From: Actinomyces oris
Lineage (GTDB): Bacteria > Actinomycetota > Actinomycetes > Actinomycetales > Actinomycetaceae
Length of the DNA stretch: 64,000 nucleotides
NCBI RefSeq assembly: GCF_001553935.1
Contig: NZ_CP014232.1
Location: 2,914,001 to 2,978,000, forward strand
Direction of reading: 5' to 3'
Below are positions 28,410 to 37,232 of the stretch, piece by piece (position 1 is the first letter of the stretch; every line of letters begins with the position of its first letter). The notes under the pieces were generated by a model that was given only the letters and a program-made list of their open reading frames with translations, ran no database searches and was not told where the DNA came from. Position numbers and translations under genes: made by a program.

Positions 28410-28886
28410 TCAGGACGCGGGGGCGGCGGTGGAGGCGGTGGAGGCGGTTACCGGGGCGACTACGGCCACGGCTCCGTCGATCTGGGCCACGGTCACACTC
28501 ACCCCGGCCTCCAGACGGGTGGCGCCTCCCTGGGCGACGGCAGCCAGTCGGGCGCTCCACTCCTCACCGCCCAGGCGCACCCGCCCGCCTTCACGGTCGA
28601 CAGGAGTAATGGTGACGGCAGACCGACCGATGAGGGCCTCGACGTTGGTCTTCATCTGCGGGGTGGCGGCCGCCAGGCGACGCTTGGCCCAGGGGCGCAC
28701 CGCGAAGAGAAGCAGGGTGGAGACGCAGGCGAAGACCACGACCTGCGCCCACACGGGCCCGCCGAGGAAGGATGTCAGCCCTCCTCCCAGCGCACCTCCG
28801 GCGATCATGAGGAAGGTGAGATCCGCTGTCATCGTCTCAACGACGACGAGGAGCAACGCCCCTGCGACCCAGAACAGCCATTCCAT
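28410..28886 (-). CDS. NfeD-like membrane protein
   Basis: The protein has 158 residues from an ATG at 28886 behind an AGGAGG site. Two or three hydrophobic helices (residues 1-70, MEWLFWVAGALLLVVVETMTADL and AQVVVFACVSTLLLFAV) precede a soluble beta-barrel of OB type with NVEALIGRSAVTITPVDREGGRVRLGGEEWSAR, the NfeD signature. NfeD proteins pair with SPFH proteins in membrane organisation. The SPFH gene starts 59 bp downstream on the same strand, which supports an operon. Confidence 0.88.
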   Translation of the reverse strand: MEWLFWVAGALLLVVVETMTADLTFLMIAGGALGGGLTSFLGGPVWAQVVVFACVSTLLLFAVRPWAKRRLAAATPQMKTNVEALIGRSAVTITPVDREGGRVRLGGEEWSARLAAVAQGGATRLEAGVSVTVAQIDGAVAVVAPVTASTASTAAPAS

Positions 28887-28992
28887 GCGAACCTCCTGAT
28901 GAACGCGGTCGGTGAGTATGTGGTCGTGTGCCGGTCGGGGACGATCAGGGATCGATGCGGCCCGCAGCGGCCTTCCCTCCCGGAACCGGTGG

Positions 28993-29814
28993 TCAGCCCC
29001 TGGCCTCGGCAACGCGCCTGCCGTGGCCGGCCGGGAGCCCCCTGGCCGCGTAACGACCGCGGTCGTAGGTGACCTCCAGCGGCATACCGAAGGTCGTGCT
29101 GATCGTGTCCGCGGTGAGGACCTCCTGAAGCGGGCCGGAGCCCACCACCTTCCCCTCGCGCAGCGTGAGCGCGTGGGTGAAGCCCTCCGGGATCTCCTCC
29201 AGGTGGTGGGTCACCAGGACCATGGAGGGCGAGTCGGGCGAGGAGATGATCTCGGTGAGCGCAGCCAGGAGCTGCTCACGGCCGGCCAGGTCCAGCCCCG
29301 AGGCGGGCTCGTCCAGGAAGAGCATCTCCGGGTCCGGCATGAGAGCACGGGCCAGCTCGACGCGCTTGCGCTCCCCCGATGACAGCGTTCCCCACGACCG
29401 GTCGACCAGGTGAGCGGCCCCCAGGGCACCCAGCAAAGCGTGAGCGCGCTCGAGGTCGAAGTCGTCGTACTCCTCGCGCCAACGCCCGATGCGCCCGTAG
29501 GAGGCCGACAGGACCACGCCGAGTACCTTCTCGCCGTTCTGGACGTTGGCGGCCAGGGCCGAGGACAACAGGCCGATACGGGGGTGGAGCTCGGAGACAT
29601 CCACACGCCCGAGCCGCTCGGAGAGGACGTCCACTGTGCCAGAGGAGGGGAAGAGCCTGGCCGAGGCGATCCTGGCGATCGTGGTCTTGCCCGCGCCGTT
29701 GGATCCCAGCAGCACCCAGTGCTGCCCCTCGTCCACGCTCCAGCTGACGTGACTGAGGATCTGGTGGCTGCCGCGGTGCAGTGAGACATCGTCGAGGTGG
29801 AGGACACTGGTCAT
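28993..29814 (-). CDS. Stand-alone ABC transporter ATP-binding protein
   Basis: This is a 273-residue single ABC ATPase. It has Walker A GSNGAGKTTIAR, signature TLSSGERKRVELAR, Walker B MLFLDEPASGLD and switch His in VLVTHHLEEIP. The segment VQNGEKVLGVVLSASYGRIGRW between Walker A and the signature is typical of the ModF/YlmA-like subgroup, ATPases often found without a permease gene. No permease or substrate-binding protein lies next to it. The partner and cargo are unknown. It precedes the NfeD-SPFH pair on the same strand with about 106 bp between, so a shared transcript is possible but not shown. Confidence 0.87.
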   Translation of the reverse strand: MTSVLHLDDVSLHRGSHQILSHVSWSVDEGQHWVLLGSNGAGKTTIARIASARLFPSSGTVDVLSERLGRVDVSELHPRIGLLSSALAANVQNGEKVLGVVLSASYGRIGRWREEYDDFDLERAHALLGALGAAHLVDRSWGTLSSGERKRVELARALMPDPEMLFLDEPASGLDLAGREQLLAALTEIISSPDSPSMVLVTHHLEEIPEGFTHALTLREGKVVGSGPLQEVLTADTISTTFGMPLEVTYDRGRYAARGLPAGHGRRVAEARG

Positions 29815-29935
29815 GAGGTGATCCTATCGTGACGGTGAGTTCACACAGGGAAGATGCGCAACGAGAGCCGCGCCCCGCATGGTGACCACTCCCCTTCGAG
29901 GCTCGCCTCACCACCATTCACTATGGTTGGCCCCC

Positions 29936-30673
29936 ATGGATCCCCTCAACCTGCCTGTCAGCATCGTGCTGGCCCTGTGGGCGCCATCGCCCTCCTCCCA
30001 CGGCATTTCGCTCGTTGAAGGCCCCGACGGCGCCCATGACGTCATCGGTAGCGTCGTCACCGGGGGCTCGGACACACCGACTGCCGACGACGACGGTCCA
30101 GGACGCGTCAGCCTGGAACGGTGGCTCGCCTCCGCCCGCCCGCTGAGTCGGGTGAGCGCGGTACTGCCCTCACCGGCCGGCGGCACCGGCACCTGGGGGC
30201 TCCTTCCCGATATCGAGGAGGGTGTCGTGCTGGAGGGGGCAGCCGGCCGGGTGCTGCTGGTTCCTGAGGACTCCGGCACCTCGGTGTCCTGGCACGCCGA
30301 GCCGCTCAGCTCCCCGCTGCCTCCGCTGGATGCGGCGCACGCCCGTCGGCAGGTGCACGCCGCCACCGAGGAGGCCATCGAGGCGCTCATCGAGCTCGAC
30401 CTGGCCCGCGAGCGCCCGGAGATGGCCGACGCCCTCAATGACCTGCTCACCGCGGTAGTGGATCCGCGGCTCGTCCCGCCGTGGCTGGCGCGCCGTGATC
30501 GGGAGCTGTTGGAGCGCTCCTTGCGCCTGGCGGGGATGTGCGAGCTGGCCCTGGACGACGATGGTGCGGCCACGACCGCCCTGCAGGCGCAGCGGCGGGC
30601 CGACGTCCTGCGCCCGCTGCTGGCGGTGGCGCGTCACGGTGCCGCTGCGGCCACCGAGTGGTGGGCCCGGTAG
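29936..30673 (+). CDS. Hypothetical protein
   Basis: The protein has 245 residues from an ATG at 29936 (MDPLNLPVSIVLALWA); a longer in-frame start at 29879 has no ribosome binding site. The first half is strand-rich and Gly/Asp/Pro-rich, with GTGTWGLLPDIEEGVVLEGAAGRVLLVPEDSG. The second half is helical (ARRQVHAATEEAIEALIELDLARERPEMADAL, then RRADVLRPLLAVARHG). There is no signal peptide, metal motif or known catalytic box. It is convergent with glgA and divergent from the lone ABC ATPase gene. Base composition matches the core genome. I do not recognise the family. Confidence 0.65.
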   Translation: MDPLNLPVSIVLALWAPSPSSHGISLVEGPDGAHDVIGSVVTGGSDTPTADDDGPGRVSLERWLASARPLSRVSAVLPSPAGGTGTWGLLPDIEEGVVLEGAAGRVLLVPEDSGTSVSWHAEPLSSPLPPLDAAHARRQVHAATEEAIEALIELDLARERPEMADALNDLLTAVVDPRLVPPWLARRDRELLERSLRLAGMCELALDDDGAATTALQAQRRADVLRPLLAVARHGAAAATEWWAR

Positions 30674-30730
30674 AGGGGGCGCACCACTCGGTGGCGTGTC
30701 GGTGGGGTCACCGAGCGGGGACGGTCATGC

Positions 30731-31960
30731 TCAGCCCTGGGCCAGGACCCAGTTGTAGACGTCCATGGTGCGCTGGGCGATGGCCTGCCAAGCAAAGTGC
30801 TCCTCGACGCGGCGTCGGGCGGCCTGCCCCATGGCCTTGGCCGCCTCGGTGTCGGTGACCAGGGTGGTAAGGCGCTCGGCCAGATCGGCCTCGAAGCGGG
30901 CCGGGTCGATGGGGGTGCCGGTGCCGTCCTGGACCTGCTCGATGGGCACCAGCAGACCGGTCTCGCCGTCGACGATGACGTCGGGGATGCCGCCGGTGGC
31001 TGAGCCGACGACGGGCAGGCCCACGGCCATGGCCTCGAGGTTGACGATGCCCAGGGGCTCGTAGACGGAGGGGCACACGAAGACGTCGGAGGCGGCCAGT
31101 ACGGCGATGAGCTCGGGGCGCGGCAGCATCTCCTCGATCCAGACCACGCCGGTGCGCTTGTCGCGCAGGTGGGCCACGAGGCCCTCGACCTCGGCCTTGA
31201 TCTCGGGGGTGTCGGGGGCGCCGGCGCACAGGATGACCTGGACGTCCGCGGGCAGCTGCTCGCAGGCGCGCAGCAGGTGCGGCAGGCCCTTCTGCCGGGT
31301 GATGCGTCCGACGAAGACGATGGTGGGGCGGTCGGGGTCGATGCCCAGGCGCTTGAGGGTGGTGGCGGCCTGGGCGTCGGCCTCCTGGCCCTGGGGGTGC
31401 TTCCATGCCTCGAGGTCGATGCCGTTGTGGACGACCTTGACGCGCTCGGAGTCGATAGCTGGGTAGCAGCGCAGGATGTCCTCGCGCATGCCGTTGGAGA
31501 CCGCGATGATCCCGGAGGCGGACTCGTAGGCGGTCTTCTCCGCCCAGGAGGACAGGGCGTAGCCGCCGCCGAGCTGCTCGGCCTTCCAGGGACGCAGGGG
31601 CTCCAGGGAGTGGGCGCTGATGACGTGGGGGACGCCGTGAAGCAGCCCGGCCAGGTGCCCGGCGAGGTTGGCGTACCAGGTGTGGGAGTGGACGAGGTCG
31701 GTTCCCTCGGTGCCCTGGGCCATCTCCAGGTCGACTCCGAAGGTGCGCAGAGCGGCGTTGGCGCCGTCGAGCTCGGCGATCTCGGGGTAGCCGGTGACGC
31801 CGTCATCGGCGCCCTCGGTGCCGGGCTCGCGGGGGCCGCCGAAGGCGTGGACGCGCACGTCGGCCAGGGGGCGCAGGACCTTGGCGAGCTCGTTGACGTG
31901 GACTCCGGCGCCGCCGTAGATGAAGGGTGGGTACTCCTTGGTCAGCAGGTCGACCCTCAT
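30731..31960 (-). CDS. glgA: Glycogen synthase (GT4-type GlgA/GlgM)
   Basis: The protein has 409 residues from an ATG at 31960, set by GAGGAGAGG upstream. The N-terminus MRVDLLTKEYPPFIYGGAGVHV is the nucleotide-sugar glycosyltransferase signature of actinobacterial glycogen synthases. Further motifs are VHSHTWYANLAG, HSLEPLRPWK, FVGRITRQKGL and the donor-binding EPLGIVNLEAMAVGLPVVGS. Mycobacterial relatives make maltose 1-phosphate from ADP-glucose rather than elongating glycogen directly, so either activity is possible. It is divergent from glgC, which makes its ADP-glucose substrate; the 349 bp between them is the likely shared control region. Confidence 0.93.
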   Translation of the reverse strand: MRVDLLTKEYPPFIYGGAGVHVNELAKVLRPLADVRVHAFGGPREPGTEGADDGVTGYPEIAELDGANAALRTFGVDLEMAQGTEGTDLVHSHTWYANLAGHLAGLLHGVPHVISAHSLEPLRPWKAEQLGGGYALSSWAEKTAYESASGIIAVSNGMREDILRCYPAIDSERVKVVHNGIDLEAWKHPQGQEADAQAATTLKRLGIDPDRPTIVFVGRITRQKGLPHLLRACEQLPADVQVILCAGAPDTPEIKAEVEGLVAHLRDKRTGVVWIEEMLPRPELIAVLAASDVFVCPSVYEPLGIVNLEAMAVGLPVVGSATGGIPDVIVDGETGLLVPIEQVQDGTGTPIDPARFEADLAERLTTLVTDTEAAKAMGQAARRRVEEHFAWQAIAQRTMDVYNWVLAQG

Positions 31961-32309
31961 GGGTGTGCCTCTCCTCTGTCTGATGGATGGACTGACCGCG
32001 CCTTCCTCGGCGCAGGACGGGCGCCTGCGGTGGGGCGGGCGCCACACCCGACGTTATACGCACACGGGGCCCGGTGGGATCGTTCAGCGCCGGTGGTTTC
32101 CACCGACTCTGCTCAGAGGGGCCGGCGGCATCCGCTCCGCAGTGGAGGCGGGGCGACTCGCACGTGAGGAGTCGGGGACCGGATCAGGACGAGTCGCCCG
32201 GTGCTCGATCGTCCTGAACGACGCCTCAGGCAAGGATTCGGCGGAGAACCTACCCGGAATGTGACCCATTTGGCCCCGCAGGTCCCTCGAGCAACGTAAG
32301 GTGGGCCAC
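31961..32309. other. Shared divergent promoter region of glgA and glgC
   Basis: This 349-base region separates two divergently transcribed genes of ADP-glucose/glycogen synthesis. Ribosome binding sites are clear at both ends (GAGGAGAGG for glgA, AAGGTGG for glgC). I could not choose promoter hexamers with confidence and found no open reading frame that looks real. Confidence 0.5.
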
Positions 32310-33554
32310 ATGGCTCAACCTCGTGTTCTCGCAATCGTCCTCGCTGGTGGCGAGGGCAAGCGCCTCATGCCCCTGACCGTCGATCGCGCCAAACCGGCCG
32401 TGCCCTTCGGCGGCATCTACCGCCTCATCGACTTCTCCCTGTCCAACATGATCAACTCCGGCTTCCTCAAGGTCGTGGTGCTCACCCAGTACAAGTCCCA
32501 CTCGCTGGACCGTCACATCTCCAAGACGTGGCGCATGTCTGACATGCTGGGCAACTACATCGCGCCGGTGCCGGCCCAGCAGCGCGTGGGCAAGCACTGG
32601 TTCCTGGGAAGCGCCGACGCGATCTACCAGTCCCTCAACCTGCTCGACGACGAGCGGCCGGACTACGTGGTCATCACCGGTGCGGACAACATCTACCGCA
32701 TGGACTTCTCCCAGATGCTGGACCACCACATCGCCTCTGGCCTGCCCTGCACCGTCGCGGGCATCCGTCAGCCCCGGTCCCTGGCGGACCAGTTCGGCGT
32801 CATCGAGACCGACCCGTCCGACCGCGGCAGGATCAAGGCCTTCGTGGAGAAGCCCAAGGAGACCCCCGGTCTGCCGGACTCCCCCGACGAGGTCCTGGCC
32901 TCGATGGGCAACTACATCATGAACGCCGACGCCCTCCTGGAGGCCGTGACGGTAGACGCCGCCGATGAGACCTCCAAGCACGACATGGGCGGCAGCATCG
33001 TGCCCTGGTTCGTCAACCAGGGGGCGGCCGGCGTCTACGACTTCAAGGACAACGACGTCCCGGGCTCCTCCGAGCGCGACCGTGACTACTGGCGCGACGT
33101 GGGTACCGTGGACGCCTTCTTCGAGGCGCACCAGGACCTCATCTCGGTGACCCCCGTGTTCAACCTGTACAACGACCGCTGGCCGCTGTTCGCCGGCTAC
33201 CAGGCCGCGATGCCTCCGGCCAAGTTCGTCTACGGCCACCACGAGCGCCTGGGGCACGCGGTCGACTCGATCGTCTCACCGGGCGTCATCGTCTCCGGTG
33301 GTGAGGTGATCTCCTCGGTCCTGTCCCCCGGTGTGCGCGTCAACTCCTGGTCCTCGGTGCGCGAGTCCGTCATCATGGACGGGGCCGAGGTGGGCCGTAA
33401 CACCGTGGTCAACCACGCGATCCTGGACAAGTACGTCAAGGTCGAGGAGGGCGCCATGGTGGGGATCGACCCCGAGCACGACCGCGAGCGGGGCTTCACC
33501 GTGACCGAGTCCGGCATCACGGTGGTGGCCAAGGGACAGATCGTCACCCGCTGA
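32310..33554 (+). CDS. glgC: Glucose-1-phosphate adenylyltransferase (ADP-glucose pyrophosphorylase)
   Basis: The protein has 414 residues from an ATG at 32310; the upstream in-frame GTG at 32301 overlaps the AAGGTGG ribosome binding site. It converts glucose 1-phosphate and ATP to ADP-glucose, the rate-limiting step of glycogen synthesis, and is allosterically regulated. Motifs in order: [13 protein letters not shown] (pyrophosphorylase signature), [15 protein letters not shown], the ADP-glucose site [22 protein letters not shown] and FVEKPKE. A left-handed beta-helix follows with hexapeptide repeats ([30 protein letters not shown]). It is divergent from glgA. Confidence 0.97.
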   Translation: MAQPRVLAIVLAGGEGKRLMPLTVDRAKPAVPFGGIYRLIDFSLSNMINSGFLKVVVLTQYKSHSLDRHISKTWRMSDMLGNYIAPVPAQQRVGKHWFLGSADAIYQSLNLLDDERPDYVVITGADNIYRMDFSQMLDHHIASGLPCTVAGIRQPRSLADQFGVIETDPSDRGRIKAFVEKPKETPGLPDSPDEVLASMGNYIMNADALLEAVTVDAADETSKHDMGGSIVPWFVNQGAAGVYDFKDNDVPGSSERDRDYWRDVGTVDAFFEAHQDLISVTPVFNLYNDRWPLFAGYQAAMPPAKFVYGHHERLGHAVDSIVSPGVIVSGGEVISSVLSPGVRVNSWSSVRESVIMDGAEVGRNTVVNHAILDKYVKVEEGAMVGIDPEHDRERGFTVTESGITVVAKGQIVTR

Positions 33555-33580
33555 CCGCAGGCTCACCGCCTTTGCAGTGC

Positions 33581-33612
33581 GCGCCGTCGCCCGAGCCTCC
33601 GGGCGGCGGCGC
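33581..33612 (+). terminator. Probable terminator after glgC
   Basis: Twelve-base arms GCGCCGTCGCCC (33581-33592) and GGGCGGCGGCGC (33601-33612) pair with one mismatch around an 8-base loop, 27 bases beyond the glgC stop codon. No U-tract follows, so this is a moderate call. Confidence 0.5.
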
Positions 33613-33652
33613 GGCCGTCTTCGTCTGCCGGCTCGCCCACTAGCATGGAGCC

Positions 33653-34363
33653 ATGAGTGACACCTCTCGACACCGTGCCGGCGACTCCGCGGAGCTCAGT
33701 GGGGCGCTGAGCGAGGGCCCCTTAGTGACTGAGGGCCCCGGCCTGCTGGTCATGGACGTGGACTCCACCCTCATCGAGCAGGAGGTCATCGAGCTCATCG
33801 CCGAGCGCGCTGGGACCCGTGAGCTGGTCGCTGAGGTCACGGCCCGGGCGATGCGAGGGGAGCTGGACTTCGCGGCCTCCCTGCGTGAGCGGGTGGCGAC
33901 TCTGGCCGGAGTCCCCCAGGGGGTCTTCGAGGAGGTCCTGGCCGAGGTGCGCCCCACTCAGGGGGCGGCCGAGCTCATTGAGACGCTGCACGCGCGCGGC
34001 TGCAGGGTGGGGGTCGTCTCGGGCGGTTTCGAGGAGGTCGTGGTGCCTCTGGCCGAGCGGCTGGGCATCGACCACGTGGCGGCTAACCGCCTGGAGGTGG
34101 AGGAGGGCCGTCTCACCGGTCGGGTTCTGGGGCGGATCGTGGACCGTCAGGAGAAGGTCCGCTGTCTGCTCACCTGGGCCCGGCAGGACGGTGTGCCCAT
34201 GGAGCGCACCATCGCAGTGGGTGACGGGGCCAACGACCTGGGGATGCTGGAGGCCGCGGGGCTGGGGGTGGCGTTCTGCGCCAAGCCGGTGGTCGTGGAG
34301 CAGGCCGATGCTGCCATCCACGCGCGTGACCTGCGTGCCGTCCTGCAGCTGATCGGGGGTTGA
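33653..34363 (+). CDS. serB: Phosphoserine phosphatase
   Basis: This 236-residue HAD-superfamily enzyme releases serine from phosphoserine, the last step of serine synthesis. Motif I is MDVDSTLIEQEVIEL (DxDST), motif II is VVSGGFEEVV, and motif III/IV is AVGDGANDLGMLEAAGLGVAF with a Lys upstream (QEKVRC). It lacks the N-terminal ACT regulatory domain of longer actinobacterial versions and begins with a short acidic lead. It follows glgC by 98 bp, past a likely terminator, and converges with the SixA-like gene. Confidence 0.93.
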   Translation: MSDTSRHRAGDSAELSGALSEGPLVTEGPGLLVMDVDSTLIEQEVIELIAERAGTRELVAEVTARAMRGELDFAASLRERVATLAGVPQGVFEEVLAEVRPTQGAAELIETLHARGCRVGVVSGGFEEVVVPLAERLGIDHVAANRLEVEEGRLTGRVLGRIVDRQEKVRCLLTWARQDGVPMERTIAVGDGANDLGMLEAAGLGVAFCAKPVVVEQADAAIHARDLRAVLQLIGG

Positions 34364-34391
34364 CCGGCTGCGGTTTCGGGGAGGTCCGGCC

Positions 34392-34907
34392 TCAGTCGCG
34401 CTTGCGGGCGGTGAAGATCTCCCGGATGCGGGCGCCCTTGGGCTCCAGGTCCGCCCAGGTGCCGGGGACGTCGATGATGACGGCGGTGGCCGTGGGCACC
34501 CCGAAGGAGATCTGGGAGGCAAGGTCGTCGTCGGTGTCGTGGAGGATGTGGGCGAGCACGGAGATCGTGGGCTCGTGGCCGACGACGACGACCGTTCTGG
34601 CGTCAGCACCGTCCTCGGCCAGGACCTTGAGGATGCCGTTGGGGCCCAGGTTGTAGATCTCCTCGCGCACGAGGGTGTCGGTGGGCTCGAGGCGGTCGCG
34701 GATGGGGCGGGCGGTCTCGCGGGCCCGGGCCGCCGGGGAGACCAGGAGCAGGTCGGTGGTCTCCAGGCGCTTGCGCAGCTCTTTGGCCAGCAGGCCGGCC
34801 AGGGCGGTGCCCTTGGGGGTCAGAGGACGTTCCAGGTCGGTGACGGCGTCGTGAGAGGCCTTGGAGTGTCGGACGAGCACGAGCCGGCGCATGGGATCCG
34901 TTGTCAC
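34392..34907 (-). CDS. SixA-like histidine phosphatase
   Basis: This 171-residue protein belongs to the histidine phosphatase (phosphoglycerate mutase-like) superfamily. The catalytic motif is LVLVRHSKASHD, with the nucleophilic His in RHSKA, followed by LERPLTPKG. A second catalytic His lies in VVVVGHEPTISVLAH. Its small size and lack of insertions match SixA, which dephosphorylates histidine phosphotransfer domains, but many actinobacterial members act on other phosphate esters. The GTG at 34907 has AAGGTAGAG upstream; the ATG at 34892 is an alternative. It is convergent with serB and 70 bp from the FabG-like gene. Confidence 0.82.
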   Translation of the reverse strand: MTTDPMRRLVLVRHSKASHDAVTDLERPLTPKGTALAGLLAKELRKRLETTDLLLVSPAARARETARPIRDRLEPTDTLVREEIYNLGPNGILKVLAEDGADARTVVVVGHEPTISVLAHILHDTDDDLASQISFGVPTATAVIIDVPGTWADLEPKGARIREIFTARKRD

Positions 34908-34977
34908 GTCTCTACCTTACGGCACCGCGGCGCTGCCCGGATACGGTCCCGACGACGTCTCGCGCCCCGCCGTGCGC

Positions 34978-35706
34978 CTAGCGCCCCATGCCCAGGCCGC
35001 CGTCGACGCCGAGGATCGCACCAGTGACGTAGGCGGCCGCGGGTGAGGCCAGGAAGAGGACGGGGCCGGCGATGTCGGTGACGTCGGCGAAGCGCCCCAG
35101 GGGGATCTGCTCGAGGTAGGCGGTGCGGATGTGGTCGGGCAGGGAGGCGGTCATCGCCGTGGTGACGAAGCCGGGGGCGACGGCGTTGACGGTGATGCCG
35201 CGCGGTGCGAGCTCGCGGGCCAGGGAGCGGGTCAGCCCCTCCACACCGCCCTTGGCGGCGCCGTAGGCCGACAGGCCCACGCCTCCGCGTGCGGCGATGG
35301 CCGAGGAGACCAGGACGATGCGCCCCTTGCGGGCCCGCATCATGGCTGGTGTCACGGCGCGCACGGTGTTGAAGGTGCCGGTCAGGTCCGCGGAGATGAC
35401 CTCGTCCCACATCTGGGAGGAGGTGCGGGCCGCCAGTGACTCCCGGTTGATGCCGGCCGAGGCCACGAGGACCTCGATGGGGCCGTGCGCCTCGGTGGCG
35501 GCGGCCAGGGCGGCGGCCAGGGCGGCGGGGTCGGTGACGTCGGCGGCCAGGGCCAGGGCGCCGTCGGGGGCCTCACCGGAGCGGGAGATGCCCGCCACCC
35601 GGTCGCCCTGTGCCAGGAACGCCTTCGTAACCGCCTCCCCGATCCCCCGGGAGGCTCCGGTCACGACGACGGAACGTGATATCGACGGCTCGGTCTCTTC
35701 GTTCAT
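34978..35706 (-). CDS. fabG: SDR-family oxidoreductase, FabG-like (3-oxoacyl-ACP reductase)
   Basis: This is a 242-residue short-chain dehydrogenase from an ATG at 35706. The Rossmann motif is VVVTGASRGIGEAV, the structural motif is VASAGINRESL (with the usual NAG partly replaced), and the catalytic residues are Ser in IVLVSSAIAARGG, Tyr in LSAYGAAKGGVE and the Lys four positions on. VNAVAPGFVTTAM and YVTGAILGVDGGLGMG complete the family signature. It most likely reduces 3-oxoacyl-ACP with NADPH in fatty-acid elongation, but sits alone, without acp, fabD or fabH. The promoter region carries repeated ATCAGC-type sites (see separate entry). Confidence 0.85.
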   Translation of the reverse strand: MNEETEPSISRSVVVTGASRGIGEAVTKAFLAQGDRVAGISRSGEAPDGALALAADVTDPAALAAALAAATEAHGPIEVLVASAGINRESLAARTSSQMWDEVISADLTGTFNTVRAVTPAMMRARKGRIVLVSSAIAARGGVGLSAYGAAKGGVEGLTRSLARELAPRGITVNAVAPGFVTTAMTASLPDHIRTAYLEQIPLGRFADVTDIAGPVLFLASPAAAYVTGAILGVDGGLGMGR

Positions 35707-35771
35707 CAGCACAAGCACACAAGGTAATGCGTATCAGCACCCGCCATCAGCGATTCGTCATACGCTGATAC
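35704..35771. promoter_or_regulatory. Clustered ATCAGC(A/G) sites upstream of the FabG-like gene
   Basis: The motif ATCAGC followed by A or G occurs three times at about 35704, 35732 and 35745, and once inverted (CGCTGAT, 35763-35769). The outermost copies form the perfect inverted pair GTATCAG (35731-35737) and CTGATAC (35765-35771). They lie between fabG and the divergent dihydrouridine synthase gene. Such spacing fits multiple operator half-sites, but the binding protein is unknown. Confidence 0.35.
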
Positions 35772-35887
35772 TGATCCATCCCTGTTACTTCCTTCACAAG
35801 TGGTCTATACCTGTGCCTGTTCGGGGTCGCAGGGCGGGGCCGGTCACGGCCCTGACACCCGCCGTGTGTCAGCATGTCGGGGTGACG

Positions 35888-37186
35888 ATGAGTGAGACCT
35901 CCCCCCGCCTTCCCGACGCCTGCGCCTCGGGCCGCGCGCCCGCGCCGCTGCGCATCGGGCCGCTGGTGGTGCCCACCCCGGTCGAGCTCGCCCCCATGGC
36001 CGGAGTCACCAACGCCTCCTTCCGCCGCCTGTGCCGGGAGATGGCTGAGGCAGCCCTGCCGGAGTCGCTGAGGCCCTCCCATCCCGGTCCGCTGCCCACG
36101 CCTGACGGCGGCCTGCTGGCCCCGGCGGGCCTGTACGTCACGGAGATGGTCACCACCCGCGCCCTGGTGGAGCGCAACGAGCGCACTCTGGCGATGGTGC
36201 GCACCGATCCGGCCGAGAGGGTGCGTTCCATCCAGCTCTACGGGGTCGATCCGGCCACGGTGGGGGCCGCGGTGCGGATCCTGGTCGAGGAGGATCTGGC
36301 CGACCACATCGACTTGAACTTCGGCTGCCCGGTCCCCAAGGTGACCCGCAAGGGCGGCGGGGCGGCACTGCCGTGGAAGCGAGACCTGCTGGCGGCGATC
36401 CTCACCGAGGCGGTGCGTGCCAGTGAGGCCGCCGTCCACGCCGTCGGGCGGGCGCGGCAGGTGCCGGTGACCATGAAGATGCGCCTGGGCATCGACGAGG
36501 AGCACGAGACCTTCCTCGACGCCGCCCGAGCCGCCGACAACGCCGGGATCGCGGCCGTGGCCCTGCACGCCCGCAGCGCGCGCCAGCACTACTCGGGCCA
36601 GGCCCGCTGGGAGGAGATCGCCCGGCTCAAGGAGGCCACCGACCTGCCGGTGCTCGGCAACGGTGACATCTGGCTGGGCGACGACGCGGTGCACATGATG
36701 GAGGACACCGGCTGCGACGGCGTCGTCGTGGGCCGCGGCTGCCAGGGACGGCCCTGGCTGTTCGCCGACATCGTGTCGGCCATGCACGGCTCGCCTGCGC
36801 GCACCCGCCCGGACCTGGACTCCGTCATCGAGGTCATCCGTCGCCACGGGCGGATGCTGGCCGAGGAGATGGGCGAGGACCGGGGGGTGCGTGACCTGCG
36901 CAAGCACGTGGGCTGGTACCTCAAGGGCTACCCGGTCGGCGGCGCGGCGCGCGCCGACCTCATGGGAATCCGGAGCCTGGACGAGCTCGACGCAGGCCTG
37001 GCGCGGATGCGCGCGCGCCTGCCCGAGGTCGTGGACTACCCCGGCGACATCGTCGAGGGCCCCCGAGGGCGGGCCGGCAGCCCCAAGACTCCCCGTCTGC
37101 CCGATGGCTGGCTGGACTCCCCCACCCTGGATGCGGCCCACCGCGAGATGCTCAGCCAAGCCGAGTCCGACGTCTCCGGCGGCTGA
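35888..37186 (+). CDS. dusB: tRNA-dihydrouridine synthase (Dus family)
   Basis: This flavoenzyme of 432 residues reduces uridines in the D-loop of tRNA. The start is ATG 35888 (MSETSPRLP), with a GGGGTG sequence just before it. The TIM-barrel motifs are clear: VELAPMAGVTNASFRRLC, the catalytic cysteine in DLNFGCPVPKVTRKGGG, TMKMRLGID, ALHARSARQHYSG and GCDGVVVGRGCQGRPWLF. The C-terminal helical domain (RKHVGWYLKGYP) binds tRNA. The family branch (DusB-like) is inferred from PKVTRKGGGAALP. A short insert rich in Pro/Gly after the first barrel strand and the Pro/Gly-rich C-terminus are lineage-specific. Confidence 0.92.
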   Translation: MSETSPRLPDACASGRAPAPLRIGPLVVPTPVELAPMAGVTNASFRRLCREMAEAALPESLRPSHPGPLPTPDGGLLAPAGLYVTEMVTTRALVERNERTLAMVRTDPAERVRSIQLYGVDPATVGAAVRILVEEDLADHIDLNFGCPVPKVTRKGGGAALPWKRDLLAAILTEAVRASEAAVHAVGRARQVPVTMKMRLGIDEEHETFLDAARAADNAGIAAVALHARSARQHYSGQARWEEIARLKEATDLPVLGNGDIWLGDDAVHMMEDTGCDGVVVGRGCQGRPWLFADIVSAMHGSPARTRPDLDSVIEVIRRHGRMLAEEMGEDRGVRDLRKHVGWYLKGYPVGGAARADLMGIRSLDELDAGLARMRARLPEVVDYPGDIVEGPRGRAGSPKTPRLPDGWLDSPTLDAAHREMLSQAESDVSGG

Positions 37187-37232
37187 GACGGCGGCCCCAC
37201 GGGGTCCTTGAGGCCGGTCATCGGCTGCTCGT

